A DNA stretch of 64,000 nt from CAIYPG01 sp903864555 (GCA_947474715.1 CANJJT010000004.1:1-64000), one strand, 5' to 3'. Counted from the stretch's first letter, positions 42,912-51,863 are shown. Translations and numbers: made by a program. The notes: a model not told the origin generated them from the letters alone.

Positions 42912-44645
42912 ATGAACAACGACGGATACTTCGAAGCCTACTGGCCGCGCGCGCCGCGCCAGCAGAAACGCAAGGGGCTCGCGCCGCGCCTCGACACCCT
43001 GGAAGGCAAGACGGTGGCGCAGCTGTGGGACTTCCTCTTCAAGGGCGACCAGGTGTTCGCGCTGCTGGAGGAGGGCCTCAAGGCACGTTACCCCGGCATC
43101 AAGTTCGTCAGCTGGCAGACCTTCGGCAACACCCACCACAGCGACGAGAAGAAGCTGGTGGCCGAACTGCCCAAGCGCCTGCGCGAGCTGGGCGTGGACG
43201 CCGTCATCTCCGGGATGGCGTGTTGAGGCAGCTGCACGCCCGCCGTGTTGCGGGCGAGTGCAGCGTGCGAGGCAGCCGGGTTCCCCACGGCTTCCCTCAC
43301 CTGTGAAGGGTTCATCAAACAGGGCAAGGCCACGTCCATCGGTCTGGGCTTTCCCGACATCCGCCTGGCGCTGGTGCCCGGCCACATCGGCAACAAGAAC
43401 AATGACGTCCTGCGCCGCGACATCCTGGCGGTGACCCTGGATGCCGTGATCGACAACCTCACCAGCAGCACCGGCACGGGCGAGAGCCTGTCCGACGAGC
43501 CGGCCGAGCGGGCCATCGTGGTGAAGGGCGGCTTCAACGAGGTGAACCGCTACTTCACCGAGCATGAATACTCCGACGGCCTGCCGGTGGTGCCACCGAC
43601 GAAGGAAGCGATCGACGCCTTCCTCGCCTACAGCGTACGCCCGTCCGAGGAGGTGCTGGGCGTGATGCTGCCCGACCGGCGCGCCGCCACCGTCTGGAGC
43701 GTGGCGGTGAATGGCGTCATGGCCGGCTGCCGGCCCGAGTACATGCCCGTCCTCGTCGCGCTGGTGGAAGCCATGTGCGACGAGCGCTACGGCGTGGAGC
43801 ACAGCGGCAACACCCCCGGCGCCGACACCCTCATCATCCTCAACGGGCCGATCGGCAAGCAACTGGGCTTCAACAACGGCCAGGGCGTGCTGCGCGACGG
43901 CTTTCTCGCCAACACCTCGGTGGGCCGCTTCTGGCGGCTGTATTCGCGCAATGTCGCCGGCTTCCTGCCGGGCAAGACCGACAAGGCCACCTTCGGCAAC
44001 ACCTTCCGCGTGGTCATGCCCGAGAATGACGAGGTGCTGGCGGCCATCGGCTGGCCGACCATCGCCGAGGAAGTGGGCTTCAAGGCGGGCGACAACGTGG
44101 TCACCGTGGCGCGCTACACCGCCGGGGGCACCATGTCCTCGGTCACCGGCTCCACGCCCGAGGAAATGCTGCCCTACGTCGCCGATTCGGTGATGCGCTT
44201 CACCAACTGGCAGCTCATCTTCACCACCAGCCAGGGCGGCGGCACGCTGCGCCCGCTGGTGGTCATCACGCCCATCATCGCCGAGACCATCGCGCGCGCC
44301 GGCTGGAGCAAGGCGCGCGTGCAGCAGTACCTGTACGAGCATGCGCGCATGCCGGCACATGCCTTCGAGCGGCAATTGCGCGACTGGAACATCCGCCCGG
44401 TGTGGGAGCTGAAGGAGGAAGTGCGCCTGGGCAATCTGCCCAAGGCCTTCCATGAGTCCGACGACCCCAACCGCCTGGTGCCCATCGTGGTCAACCCGGA
44501 GGACTTCATGATCGCCGTGAGCGGCGACCCCATGCGCAACAACGCCTACATCTTCGCCCACAACGGCTTCCTCGGTTACCCCACGGGGAAGCAGATCCAA
44601 CTGCCCGCCGATTGGGACCAGCGGCTGGCTGAGCGTGTGGTGTAG
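42912..44645 (+). CDS. UGSC-family selenoprotein fused to partner domain (UGA = Sec105)
   Basis: ATG 42912 with GGAGG 7 nt upstream. UGA at 43224-43226 lies in frame; read as selenocysteine the product is 577 aa. Domain 1 (about 1-195) has GMAC-U105-G-S-C108, with the thioredoxin-like UxxC spacing of a redox site, then LTCEGFIKQGKA and LVPGHIGNKN. Domain 2 (about 205-577) begins YSDGLPVVPPT and includes VNGVMAGCRPEYMPV with a conserved Cys; its homologue is a separate gene at 47525-48574. A SECIS-like hairpin starts 4 nt after UGA. Both halves keep one frame, coding bias and homology, against a nonsense mutation. Known selenoproteins with a U-G-S-C motif are of undefined redox function; here the reaction is unknown. 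Confidence 0.85.
43231..43264 (+). promoter_or_regulatory. bSECIS-like hairpin for Sec105
   Basis: Stem GCTGCAC-GCCCGC, 6-nt loop CGTGTT, return GCGGGC-(GA bulge)-GTGCAGC: 13 base pairs with one 2-nt bulge. The loop begins 17 nt after the UGA with G as its second base. Position, size and loop G fit bacterial SECIS elements recognised by SelB. Confidence 0.75.
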
Positions 44646-44695
44646 CGAGGATCAGAAACGGCAATGTCGATGGCGCAGTCATTGTTGGATATCAT

Positions 44696-44711
44696 TGACC
44701 AGTCATGGTCA
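44696..44711. promoter_or_regulatory. Inverted repeat over the start codon of the HTH gene
   Basis: TGACCA-GTCA-TGGTCA; the ATG at 44705 lies inside. Typical of autoregulatory operators of HigA-like repressors. No ribosome site is evident, so the mRNA may be leaderless. Confidence 0.5.
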
Positions 44712-45007
44712 TAATCAAGAACGGATTGCCTGCCATCCATCCCGGGGAATTCCTGCGCGAAATCCTCGAGGAGCAGTGTCTGTCGCAGGCGCAGTTTGCG
44801 CGCGCCATCGGCATGGCGCCGATGCGTATCTCGCATGTGGTCAAGGGGGCACGGCCGGTGACGGCGGAACTGGCCCTTTTGTTTGGGCAGGCCTTTGGCC
44901 AGACTCCGCAGTACTGGCTCAACCTGCAGTCCACCTACGATCTGAAACTGGCGCAGAAGGCGATGGGCAAGCGTCTGCAGTCGGTGATGGCATTGCAGCC
45001 CGGATGA
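44705..45007 (+). CDS. HigA/VapI-type XRE antitoxin-like regulator (solitary)
   Basis: Protein of 100 aa: HPGEFLREILEE then a Cro/C1-type HTH (LSQAQFARAIGMAPMRISHVV) and FGQTPQYWLNLQSTYDL, the signature of HigA antitoxins. The usual HigB toxin gene upstream is missing: only 59 nt separate it from the selenoprotein gene. Probably a lone regulator; it might control neighbours, including the UGSC or CoA-transferase genes (inference). Confidence 0.8.
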   Translation: MVIIKNGLPAIHPGEFLREILEEQCLSQAQFARAIGMAPMRISHVVKGARPVTAELALLFGQAFGQTPQYWLNLQSTYDLKLAQKAMGKRLQSVMALQPG

Positions 45008-45127
45008 ATTGAATCTCTACCCGGCATCGTCATCGGCGAACCGGGGTCTTGACATAAAACACCAGCTGGATTGCGGCAGCAAACGACGCGATACCGGCAT
45101 CAGGGACAGCAACAGGAGGAAGGCCGC

Positions 45128-47359
45128 ATGAGCAGTACTGCACTGGAGAACATCCGCGTCATCGACTTTGGCCAGTACATGGCCGGCCCCATGGCGGGGA
45201 TGTTTCTTGGCGATTTCGGCGCCGATGTCATCCGCGTGGAGCGCCCCGGCGGGCCGGTGTATGACACCCCGGCCAATGCCACCTGGAACCGCAACAAGCG
45301 CAGCATCACCCTGGACCTGAACCAAGCCGAAGACCTGGCCGTGGCGCGGGATCTGGTGGCGCATGCCGATGTGGTGATCGAGAACTTCCGCCCCGACATG
45401 ATGGCGAAGTGGGGTCTGGACTGGGAGACGGTGCGCAAGTCCAATCCGGGCCTCGTCTATTGTTCCATCAAGGGCTTTGCCGCCACCGACCCGCGTTACC
45501 GTTTGAAGGCCACCGAGGACATCGTCGCCGCCGCCGCCGGCATCCATGCGCCCACGCCGATCTCCGGCATCAAGCATCCGGTGTACACGGCGATTCCGCT
45601 GTGCTCCATGTACGGGGCGCACTGGGCGGCCGTGTCCATCAGCATGGCGCTGCATGCGCGCGAGCACTCCGGCACCGGCCAGTTCATCGAAGTGCCGCTC
45701 TTCGGCGTGGTGCTCACCGCCTTCAGCGGCAAGCTGATGCGCGTGGGCGATGCGCCCGAGCCCGAGCCGCGCGCCTCCGGCCGTTACGCCATGTGCCAGG
45801 ACGGCCACTGGCTGATGTACTTCCCCAAGAGCATCGGCAACAAGCCCGCGCTCATCGAGGAGATGGGCATGCCCTGGTACAAGGACACCATGGAGGAGCC
45901 CGAGCGCGAGCGGCGCGCCGCCGTGGTGTTCGCCACACAGCCCGCCGAGTACTGGTCCGACGCCTTCGCGCGCCACGGCATCGAGGGCGTGGTGTGCAAC
46001 CACCCGCGGGACTGGGTGCGCCATCACCTCGCGCGCGACACGAAGGCGGTCGAGGAATTCAATGACCCGGTGCTGGGGCGCTTTGTCGGGCCGGGCATCA
46101 ACCCGCGCCTGTCGGAAACCCCGGGCGCGGTGCGCTCACCGCGGCCGCTGCCCGATCAGCATGGCGCGGCCATACGCAGCGAGATGAAGGCCTGGGCGAA
46201 ACCGAAGGCACGCCCGGTGCATCCCATCCTCGGTGCCCTGCAGGGCATCAAGGTGGTGGACATGGGCATCGTGCTGGCCAGCCCCAGTTGCGGGCGCACC
46301 CTGGCCGAGTTCGGCGCCAACCTCATCAAGGTGGACAGCCCGGCGCGCAACCCGGTGAGCTGGCACAACGACATCAACCGCGGCAAGCGCAGCATCCTGC
46401 TTGACCTGAAGCACCCGCGCGGCAAGGCCATCTTCTGGAAACTGCTGGAAGACGCCGATGTGGTGCTGGAGAACTTCCGCGCCGGCGTGGCCGAGAAAAT
46501 CGGCTTCGGCTACGAGGCCATCCGCGCGCGCAACCCCGGCATCATCTATTCCTCGGTGAATGCCTACGGCCAGGGCGGCACCTACACCATGCGCCCGGGG
46601 CGCGAGCCGCTGTCGCAGGCCATCAGCGGCATGCAGATGCGCTATGGCGGGGACAGGCCTGCCATGAACAACTTCATCGCCGGTGACTACGCCACGGGCC
46701 TGGTGAACGCCTTCGGCATCGCCTGTGCACTGATGCACCGGAAGAAAACCGGCAAGGGGCAGAAGATCAGCGCGGGGCTCATCTACGCCTCCACTCTGCT
46801 GCAATCGGCCCTGCTGCAGGATTACGAAGGCAAGCAGTGGAATGAAGCCAGCGGCCTGGAAGTGCTGGGTACTGCACCCTGGTCACGCGCCTACCAGGCG
46901 AAGGACGGCTGGCTCTTCATCGACGGCAAGCGGGAACAGGCGATCCGCCTCGTTCAGGGCAGCAACGCCATGGATGAAAGCGCACTCGAAGCCGCTTTGG
47001 AAAAGCATTTCGCCGCACTGGACCTGGCCACCAGCCTGCAGCAGCTGGACAAGGCCGGCATCCCCGCGCACCGCATGGTCATGAACCTGCCCTCGCTCAA
47101 CCTCGACCCCATCGTGCGCGCCGAAGGTTACTGCGTCACCCGCGAACACGAAGGCATGGGCCCGGTCACCACCATAGGCACTGTCGTCAAACTCAGCCAG
47201 ACCCCCGTCACCCCCGGCACCCCCGCCTCCAAACCCGGCGCCGACGCGAGAAGCATCCTCGCCGACATCGGCATGGAAGCCGAGTTCGAGGACCTGCTGA
47301 AAGAATGCATCATCGTCAACGAAGGCGTGGTGCCTGGCGGGAGTTCGTTCGGGAATTAA
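45128..47359 (+). CDS. Two-domain CaiB/BaiF CoA-transferase fusion
   Basis: Protein of 743 aa from MSSTALENIRVIDFGQ (AGGAGGAAGG site). Domain 1 (1-350): KATEDIVAAAAG has E130 aligned to the catalytic Asp, with D131 next to it. Domain 2 (from about 370, LQGIKVVDMGIVLASPSCG): GREPLSQAISG has Glu there. As in 29827-32250, both domains deviate from the Asp rule, but the two fusions are not near-identical. Sits between the two UGSC loci. Confidence 0.85.
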   Translation: MSSTALENIRVIDFGQYMAGPMAGMFLGDFGADVIRVERPGGPVYDTPANATWNRNKRSITLDLNQAEDLAVARDLVAHADVVIENFRPDMMAKWGLDWETVRKSNPGLVYCSIKGFAATDPRYRLKATEDIVAAAAGIHAPTPISGIKHPVYTAIPLCSMYGAHWAAVSISMALHAREHSGTGQFIEVPLFGVVLTAFSGKLMRVGDAPEPEPRASGRYAMCQDGHWLMYFPKSIGNKPALIEEMGMPWYKDTMEEPERERRAAVVFATQPAEYWSDAFARHGIEGVVCNHPRDWVRHHLARDTKAVEEFNDPVLGRFVGPGINPRLSETPGAVRSPRPLPDQHGAAIRSEMKAWAKPKARPVHPILGALQGIKVVDMGIVLASPSCGRTLAEFGANLIKVDSPARNPVSWHNDINRGKRSILLDLKHPRGKAIFWKLLEDADVVLENFRAGVAEKIGFGYEAIRARNPGIIYSSVNAYGQGGTYTMRPGREPLSQAISGMQMRYGGDRPAMNNFIAGDYATGLVNAFGIACALMHRKKTGKGQKISAGLIYASTLLQSALLQDYEGKQWNEASGLEVLGTAPWSRAYQAKDGWLFIDGKREQAIRLVQGSNAMDESALEAALEKHFAALDLATSLQQLDKAGIPAHRMVMNLPSLNLDPIVRAEGYCVTREHEGMGPVTTIGTVVKLSQTPVTPGTPASKPGADARSILADIGMEAEFEDLLKECIIVNEGVVPGGSSFGN

Positions 47360-47360
47360 C

Positions 47361-47372
47361 GGGGGGGGGGGG
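47361..47372. repeat. Poly-G tract of 12
   Basis: Twelve consecutive G just after the CoA-transferase stop. It lies outside any reading frame, so phase variation of a protein is unlikely. Length may be uncertain from sequencing. Confidence 0.6.
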
Positions 47373-47524
47373 CGCAGTACCGGCATTGCCGTTTGGCGCG
47401 CACCCCATCCACTTGCGAAAGCCCTTGGCTGTCATCCGGGAGATGGCCTGCCGCAGGTGTCCATGCCCAGGCTATTCACCCATTTCCGGGGATGAAGTGG
47501 CAGCGAAATGACCCAGGCGATCGC

Positions 47525-48574
47525 TCAGGCTGGCGCCGCCAATTCGATTTTCCGCGTGATGGGATTGGACGCCACGAAGGGCGGACAGAAGGTGGCGTGC
47601 AGGCCGCCCTTGCCGCCCGCCACCACCAGGCGCAGGTGATCGGGGCTGGGAAAGACCTTGGCCGTATCGCCCGAATTTCGACCTTCCTTACGGATGAAGT
47701 CGCGTTCCCAGGGAGGCAAGCGCTCCAGCGGAAAGCGGCTGGTGCGCTCGTACAGTGCCTGGCGCACTTCGTCCTTGCTCATGCGGGCCCGCACACCGAG
47801 GATTTCGGCATGATCCGGATTGAGCAGCAGCCAGCCGAAGCCCTGGCCGTAGCGCAGCGTCTGCACTCCCGACCACTCCATGGCGCCTGCAAGGGTAATG
47901 AGCAGATCATCGGCTGTCTTGCTGGCCGTGTCCGAGGTGGCGGTGGTGCCGGTGACCGCGCCCAGGGTCACGGTGCTGTCCTCGGCCGAGAACCCCTGAT
48001 CCACATGGTAGGGCGGCCAGGGACTGCGTTCCTCGAACTCACCGAAGCACAGGGTAAAGCGACCGGGTGAACCCTGGGTGGACATGGTGGTGCGCCCGGG
48101 AATGGAGCCGGCAATGTTGAGTTGCACCAAGCGTAGCGCCCGGCCGATGGTTGCATTGGCGCGCCAGCCTGGCCCGAGCATGCCAAAGCTGCAATTGAGG
48201 TCGAGTTGCCCTCGAATCGGCCCATTGACGACGCACATCAGTGCAACCGGGTTGGTCGTGGTGTTGATGGCGAGCAGGGGGAAAGCCGGATCGCCCATGA
48301 TGGCGACGGCCGTGACCACCACCGGGAAATATTCCGGCCGGCATCCTGCCATCACCGCGTTGACGGCGATGCGCTCCAGCGTCGCCTCGCCGTAGCGCGG
48401 CGCCAGTGTGGCGATGACTTCGGATGGGTCGCGCGGCACCGTGGCCAGCATCCGTTCCACGCGCTTGGGTGTCGGCGGCACCACCGGCAGGCCGTCGGTC
48501 CAGCCGTTGCTGTCCATGAAATCGAGGAAGTTGTCGAAATCCTCGTCAACAAGGACACGGTCTGTCTTATTCAC
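47525..48574 (-). CDS. Partner protein of the split UGSC selenoprotein
   Basis: Protein of 349 aa from GTG 48574 with GGAGG 6-10 nt upstream; start overlaps the selenoprotein stop (GTGA). Homologous to domain 2 of the fused protein: NGWTDGLPVVPPTP and VNAVMAGCRPEYFPVVV, including the conserved Cys, then diverging in the C-terminal third. No signal peptide or membrane span. Family function not known to me; tight coupling and existence of the fusion show it works with the UGSC protein. Confidence 0.75.
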   Translation of the reverse strand: MNKTDRVLVDEDFDNFLDFMDSNGWTDGLPVVPPTPKRVERMLATVPRDPSEVIATLAPRYGEATLERIAVNAVMAGCRPEYFPVVVTAVAIMGDPAFPLLAINTTTNPVALMCVVNGPIRGQLDLNCSFGMLGPGWRANATIGRALRLVQLNIAGSIPGRTTMSTQGSPGRFTLCFGEFEERSPWPPYHVDQGFSAEDSTVTLGAVTGTTATSDTASKTADDLLITLAGAMEWSGVQTLRYGQGFGWLLLNPDHAEILGVRARMSKDEVRQALYERTSRFPLERLPPWERDFIRKEGRNSGDTAKVFPSPDHLRLVVAGGKGGLHATFCPPFVASNPITRKIELAAPA

Positions 48575-49134
48575 TCATCCTCCAGGGAAATGGGTCGAGC
48601 AGGGTCGCGGCGATCCGTTCCCAGCATTCGTGTAAGCAACTCGGGAAACTTGTCCCGGGCGAACTGGCTCACGACGTCGGGACCGAGCGTCTCGAATGGA
48701 TGGGCGACCACCACCATGGGCAGGTCAGGAAAGCCGCGCGTCTTGGCCAGGCTTTTTGCGATGGAGACAAACGCTTCGGTGACGAAAACCACCACTGGAA
48801 CGCCGCGCTTTTCCAGTTCGGTGCTGTGGGCGACAACTGCCGCCGTGCACCCCCCTCAGGCGCCCAACCCGACGATGGCTGTGTCGATTTCCGCTGCGAG
48901 TCTGTCCAGCGTCGCCTTCGGTAGCAGGCCGCGACGAGGGAGATTGGGCACACGCCTGGTGGCGCCCACTTCATGTTGCTTGAGTTGTTGCTCGATGCCG
49001 TCCAGAAAAGTGTCGTAGCTGCTCCAGTCGTTGTCGAGCAGTCCGATCACCTTGTCCTGCAGGGTGGTGATGCGCTGTGACACTGGGGTTGCCCTGCCGC
49101 CATCAGGGGCCACCGGGACGATGATTTCGTACAT
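48571..49134 (-). CDS. UGSC-type selenoprotein, separate-gene form (UGA = Sec93)
   Basis: Reads from ATG 49134 through an in-frame UGA at 48856-48858 to the stop at 48571: 187 aa with U93-G-G-C96 (variant of U-G-S-C). The N-terminal half (MYEIIVPVAPDGG...IDTAIVGLGA) and the C-terminal half (AAVVAHSTELEKRGVPVVVF...LPMVVVAHPFET) are both protein-like and in the same frame. A hairpin of SECIS geometry follows the UGA. Stop overlaps the partner gene start. Divergent from the receptor at 49353. Confidence 0.82.
48820..48851 (-). promoter_or_regulatory. bSECIS-like hairpin for Sec93
   Basis: On the minus strand: GGTGC-AC-GGCG, 8-nt loop GCAGTTGT, return CGCC-CACA-GCACC. The loop begins 15 nt after the UGA with G as its first base. 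Weaker than the hairpin at 43231 but with the same placement. Confidence 0.65.
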
Positions 49135-49229
49135 GGTTCATTTCTCCTCAAGTCGGGTCGAGCATGTCCAGCGAATAGAGACAAAGCATACGGTGTCACG
49201 TCACAGGCAGTAAGTGGAGAATGTGGATT

Positions 49230-49242
49230 TCTGATATTCAGA
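49230..49242. promoter_or_regulatory. Inverted repeat in divergent promoter region
   Basis: TCTGA-TAT-TCAGA between the split UGSC operon and the receptor gene, an AT-rich 218-nt region. Possible shared operator. Confidence 0.3.
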
Positions 49243-49352
49243 TTATGGTTCAGTGGAAGTCTTGTGGTTGCGCGTGCAGCGTTTATGATGACAAGTCATG
49301 CTCTGGCGGCATCGCCATCGTCGTTTTGCCAGGAAGATAAGGAGGATCAACG

Positions 49353-50315
49353 ATGCGTTTCCTGTGTCGACTTGCCGTGCTTGTCCTTGCCGTGGCCTTT
49401 GCAGGCCCGATTCAGGCGCAAACCTTTCCGTCCAAGCCGGTTCGCTTCATCATCGGATTTACACCGGGTACCATCGTGGATGCCGTGGCGCGTCTGCTGG
49501 CCAACGAGCTGGAAAAACGCTTCGAGCAGCCCATCGTCCTGGAGTTCAAGCCAGGTGCCAATGCCACTATCGCCGCCAAGTATGTGGTGGGTGCCCCCGC
49601 GGATGGTTACACACTGTTCTACGGCAATGTGATGAGCATCAATCCCCTTTTCATGGCGAGCAATGCTGTGGATGCGGGCAAGGACCTGGCGTCGGTGTCG
49701 CGTATCGCAACGGCACCTTATTTCATGTATGCCAGCGGCCGTATCCCGGTGAAGACTCTGCAGGAACTGGTAAGCCATGCCCGGGCCAACCCCGATTCGC
49801 TCACCTACGGCACCACCTCGCAGACCTTCGACCTGTTCATGCAGATGCTCAAGGATCGCACCGGGATCACCGCGCGCGGCATACCCTACAAGGTGTCCAC
49901 CCAGATCACCCAGGCCATGATGGCCGGGGAACTGGACCTGTCCATTACTTCCAATGTGCAGTCGAATCTGGCAGGTATACGGAACGGCCGCATCAAGCCG
50001 CTGTTCGTGACCGGCGCCAGGCGCTCCCCGCTGCTGCCCAATGTGCAAACGGCAGGCGAAGTGGGCATCAGTGATTTCGAGCTCTCCATCAATTTTGGCC
50101 TGTGGGCGCCGGTGGGCACACCGCGCCCGGTCATCGAGCGCCTGAGCCACACCAGCGTGACTAGCCTGGCGCCGCCTGAAGTGGCAAATAACATCCTCGC
50201 CAAAGCTGCAGCCGAGGCGGTGGGCTCCACCCCCGAAGAGCAAATGAAGGTGTTCGAAGCCGAAGTGCGGCTGTGGTCGGATGCAGCGCGCCGGGGCAAT
50301 TTCAAGCCGCAATGA
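49353..50315 (+). CDS. Bug/TctC-family periplasmic solute receptor
   Basis: Protein of 320 aa, GGAGG 7 nt upstream of ATG 49353. Signal peptide to GPIQAQ. Motifs FPSKPVRFIIGFTPGTIVD, LEFKPGANATIAAK and GIPYKVSTQ (the usual YKG is YKV). Divergent from the split UGSC operon: the second receptor next to a UGSC gene. Confidence 0.9.
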   Translation: MRFLCRLAVLVLAVAFAGPIQAQTFPSKPVRFIIGFTPGTIVDAVARLLANELEKRFEQPIVLEFKPGANATIAAKYVVGAPADGYTLFYGNVMSINPLFMASNAVDAGKDLASVSRIATAPYFMYASGRIPVKTLQELVSHARANPDSLTYGTTSQTFDLFMQMLKDRTGITARGIPYKVSTQITQAMMAGELDLSITSNVQSNLAGIRNGRIKPLFVTGARRSPLLPNVQTAGEVGISDFELSINFGLWAPVGTPRPVIERLSHTSVTSLAPPEVANNILAKAAAEAVGSTPEEQMKVFEAEVRLWSDAARRGNFKPQ

Positions 50316-50480
50316 CACTACTCGGTAGGACGCCGATTTCCGCATGCGAGCATCCGAAGTGGGCGTGGCGACCAAACTTCTGTTCGAGGGCCTGTGGTCT
50401 GTGGGCACGCCCTTGTTGGGTCCAGGTTGTTCAGATCGCCGCTCACGATTACAGGGCCATGAGATGAAGGAATTTCAACC

Positions 50481-51173
50481 GTGAAGGGCCAGTCGATCAT
50501 GATAGCCGTGCTCTTCGGACTGTCCATCCTCACCGCCCCAGCCCACCCCCAGGTCCCCCCATCCCCTGCCGAAAAAGCCGCCTACACCGGCCTGCACGGT
50601 GCCGCCGCCCGCGGTGACGCTGCACAGATCAAGGCGCTTGCCACCAAAGGCGCCCCCATCGACGCCCGTGATGCCCGCGGCCGCACGCCCCTGCACGTGG
50701 CTGCACACGGCGGCGCACACAACGCCCTGCGCGCACTCGCCGCCGCCGGTGCCAACCCCAACACCCTGGAGAACGACCGCTACGACATCGTCACCATCGC
50801 CGCCGTCGCCAACGACGTGCCCACCCTGCAACTCGCACTCGAACTGGGCTGCAGCGCGAAGAACATCACCAGCCGCTGGGACGGCACCGCCCTCATCGCG
50901 GCTGCGCACCTGGGCCACGCCGAGGTCGTGCGCACCCTCATCCAGGCCGGTGCACCGCTGGACCACGTCAACAACCTGGGCTGGACGGCCGTTATCGAAT
51001 CCATCGTGCTGGGCGACGGCGGCGTACGCCACACTGAGACCTTGCGCGCCCTGGTGCAGGCCGGCGCGAACATCAATCTGGCTGACAGGAACCGGCAGAC
51101 GCCGCTCGCGCTGGCGCGGGCAAAGGGCTATACCAATATGGTGAAGCTGCTGCAGGAGGCGGCGGCGAGGTAG
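50481..51173 (+). CDS. Secreted ankyrin-repeat protein
   Basis: Protein of 230 aa from GTG 50481. Signal peptide about 1-22 (ending AHPQ). Residues 38-228 form about five ankyrin repeats (GRTPLHVAAHGG, GTALIAAAHLGHAEVVRTLIQAG, RQTPLALARAKGYTNMVKLL). Periplasmic protein-protein interaction role likely; partner unknown. Transcribed alone. Confidence 0.85.
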   Translation: MKGQSIMIAVLFGLSILTAPAHPQVPPSPAEKAAYTGLHGAAARGDAAQIKALATKGAPIDARDARGRTPLHVAAHGGAHNALRALAAAGANPNTLENDRYDIVTIAAVANDVPTLQLALELGCSAKNITSRWDGTALIAAAHLGHAEVVRTLIQAGAPLDHVNNLGWTAVIESIVLGDGGVRHTETLRALVQAGANINLADRNRQTPLALARAKGYTNMVKLLQEAAAR

Positions 51174-51306
51174 GCCGCTGACTGGGCGGGGTTCACTTTA
51201 TTAATGATGTTCAGGAGGTGGGGGAGTTGTTAGAGTACGGGGGGCGGACGTTGGCAGATTAAAGGCTGAGCGGCGGAGGGAGCTGCTTCTCGGCCTCTAT
51301 CCTCGA

Positions 51307-51621
51307 TCAGGCGTTGATCAGTCTTACCGAATACCCTTTGCCGGAAGCAATGACCTCAAACAGGCGATCGATATTGGGATGCTTGCCGGGATGCGCGCGC
51401 GCGTCGGCGGTGTGTTCGGTGAAAATCTCGATGCCCTCTTGCGCCGCCGTCACGGTGATGTCCCCGTGTTTCGCAGCAAGTGCGGCATAGACTGCGAGTG
51501 ATCCGGCCTTGCCGGGCTTGTTCTCGATGGTGGCCACGACCACACCTGAAGCGTCGATCAGTTGCAGTTCAGCCAGGTGGCTGATGGCGGGAAGTTGCTT
51601 GAGGTTGTCGGCGAAAGCCAT
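51307..51621 (-). CDS. DUF2322 family protein
   Basis: Protein of 104 aa, MAFADNLKQLPAISHLAEL then IENKPGKAGSLAVY and HPGKHPNIDRLFEVIA, the pattern of the DUF2322 family found mainly in betaproteobacteria. Small soluble protein of unknown function; alone on the minus strand. Confidence 0.8.
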   Translation of the reverse strand: MAFADNLKQLPAISHLAELQLIDASGVVVATIENKPGKAGSLAVYAALAAKHGDITVTAAQEGIEIFTEHTADARAHPGKHPNIDRLFEVIASGKGYSVRLINA

Positions 51622-51863
51622 GGTTGTATCCTGAGCAGTGTGTTGTAAGTCGAAGGGCGCAAGGGGCAGGCGCTATTTTGCCGAAGAACGACATCATCGA
51701 ACAGGCGTCGGCTCGGCAGTCATTCATACGGACACCACCGCAGGATTGGCATACGCCCTCTCGTTCAGCGTCAGCCATCGTTGGAGTCAGGTGAGTGCAT
51801 TTAACCAGGAACCCAGGTGGCGCCCCAGGAGGGCGCAACCGTCAGACAGGGACAGGAGGCAGG

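Noticed and set aside
43224..43226. UGA taken as a plain stop giving a 104-aa protein and a separate gene from about 43245
   Set aside because: The second frame would start without a ribosome site inside the conserved domain, and the UGA has a SECIS-like hairpin and a counterpart at the second locus.
42867..44600. 577-aa open frame on the minus strand opposite the fused selenoprotein gene
   Set aside because: Mirror frame of a GC-rich gene; His/Gly/Arg-rich, no domain motif, while the plus strand has clear domains and a ribosome site.
48856..48858. UGA as a nonsense mutation in a decayed gene
   Set aside because: Both halves remain protein-like in one frame, the overlap with the partner gene is intact, and the motif matches the first UGSC site.
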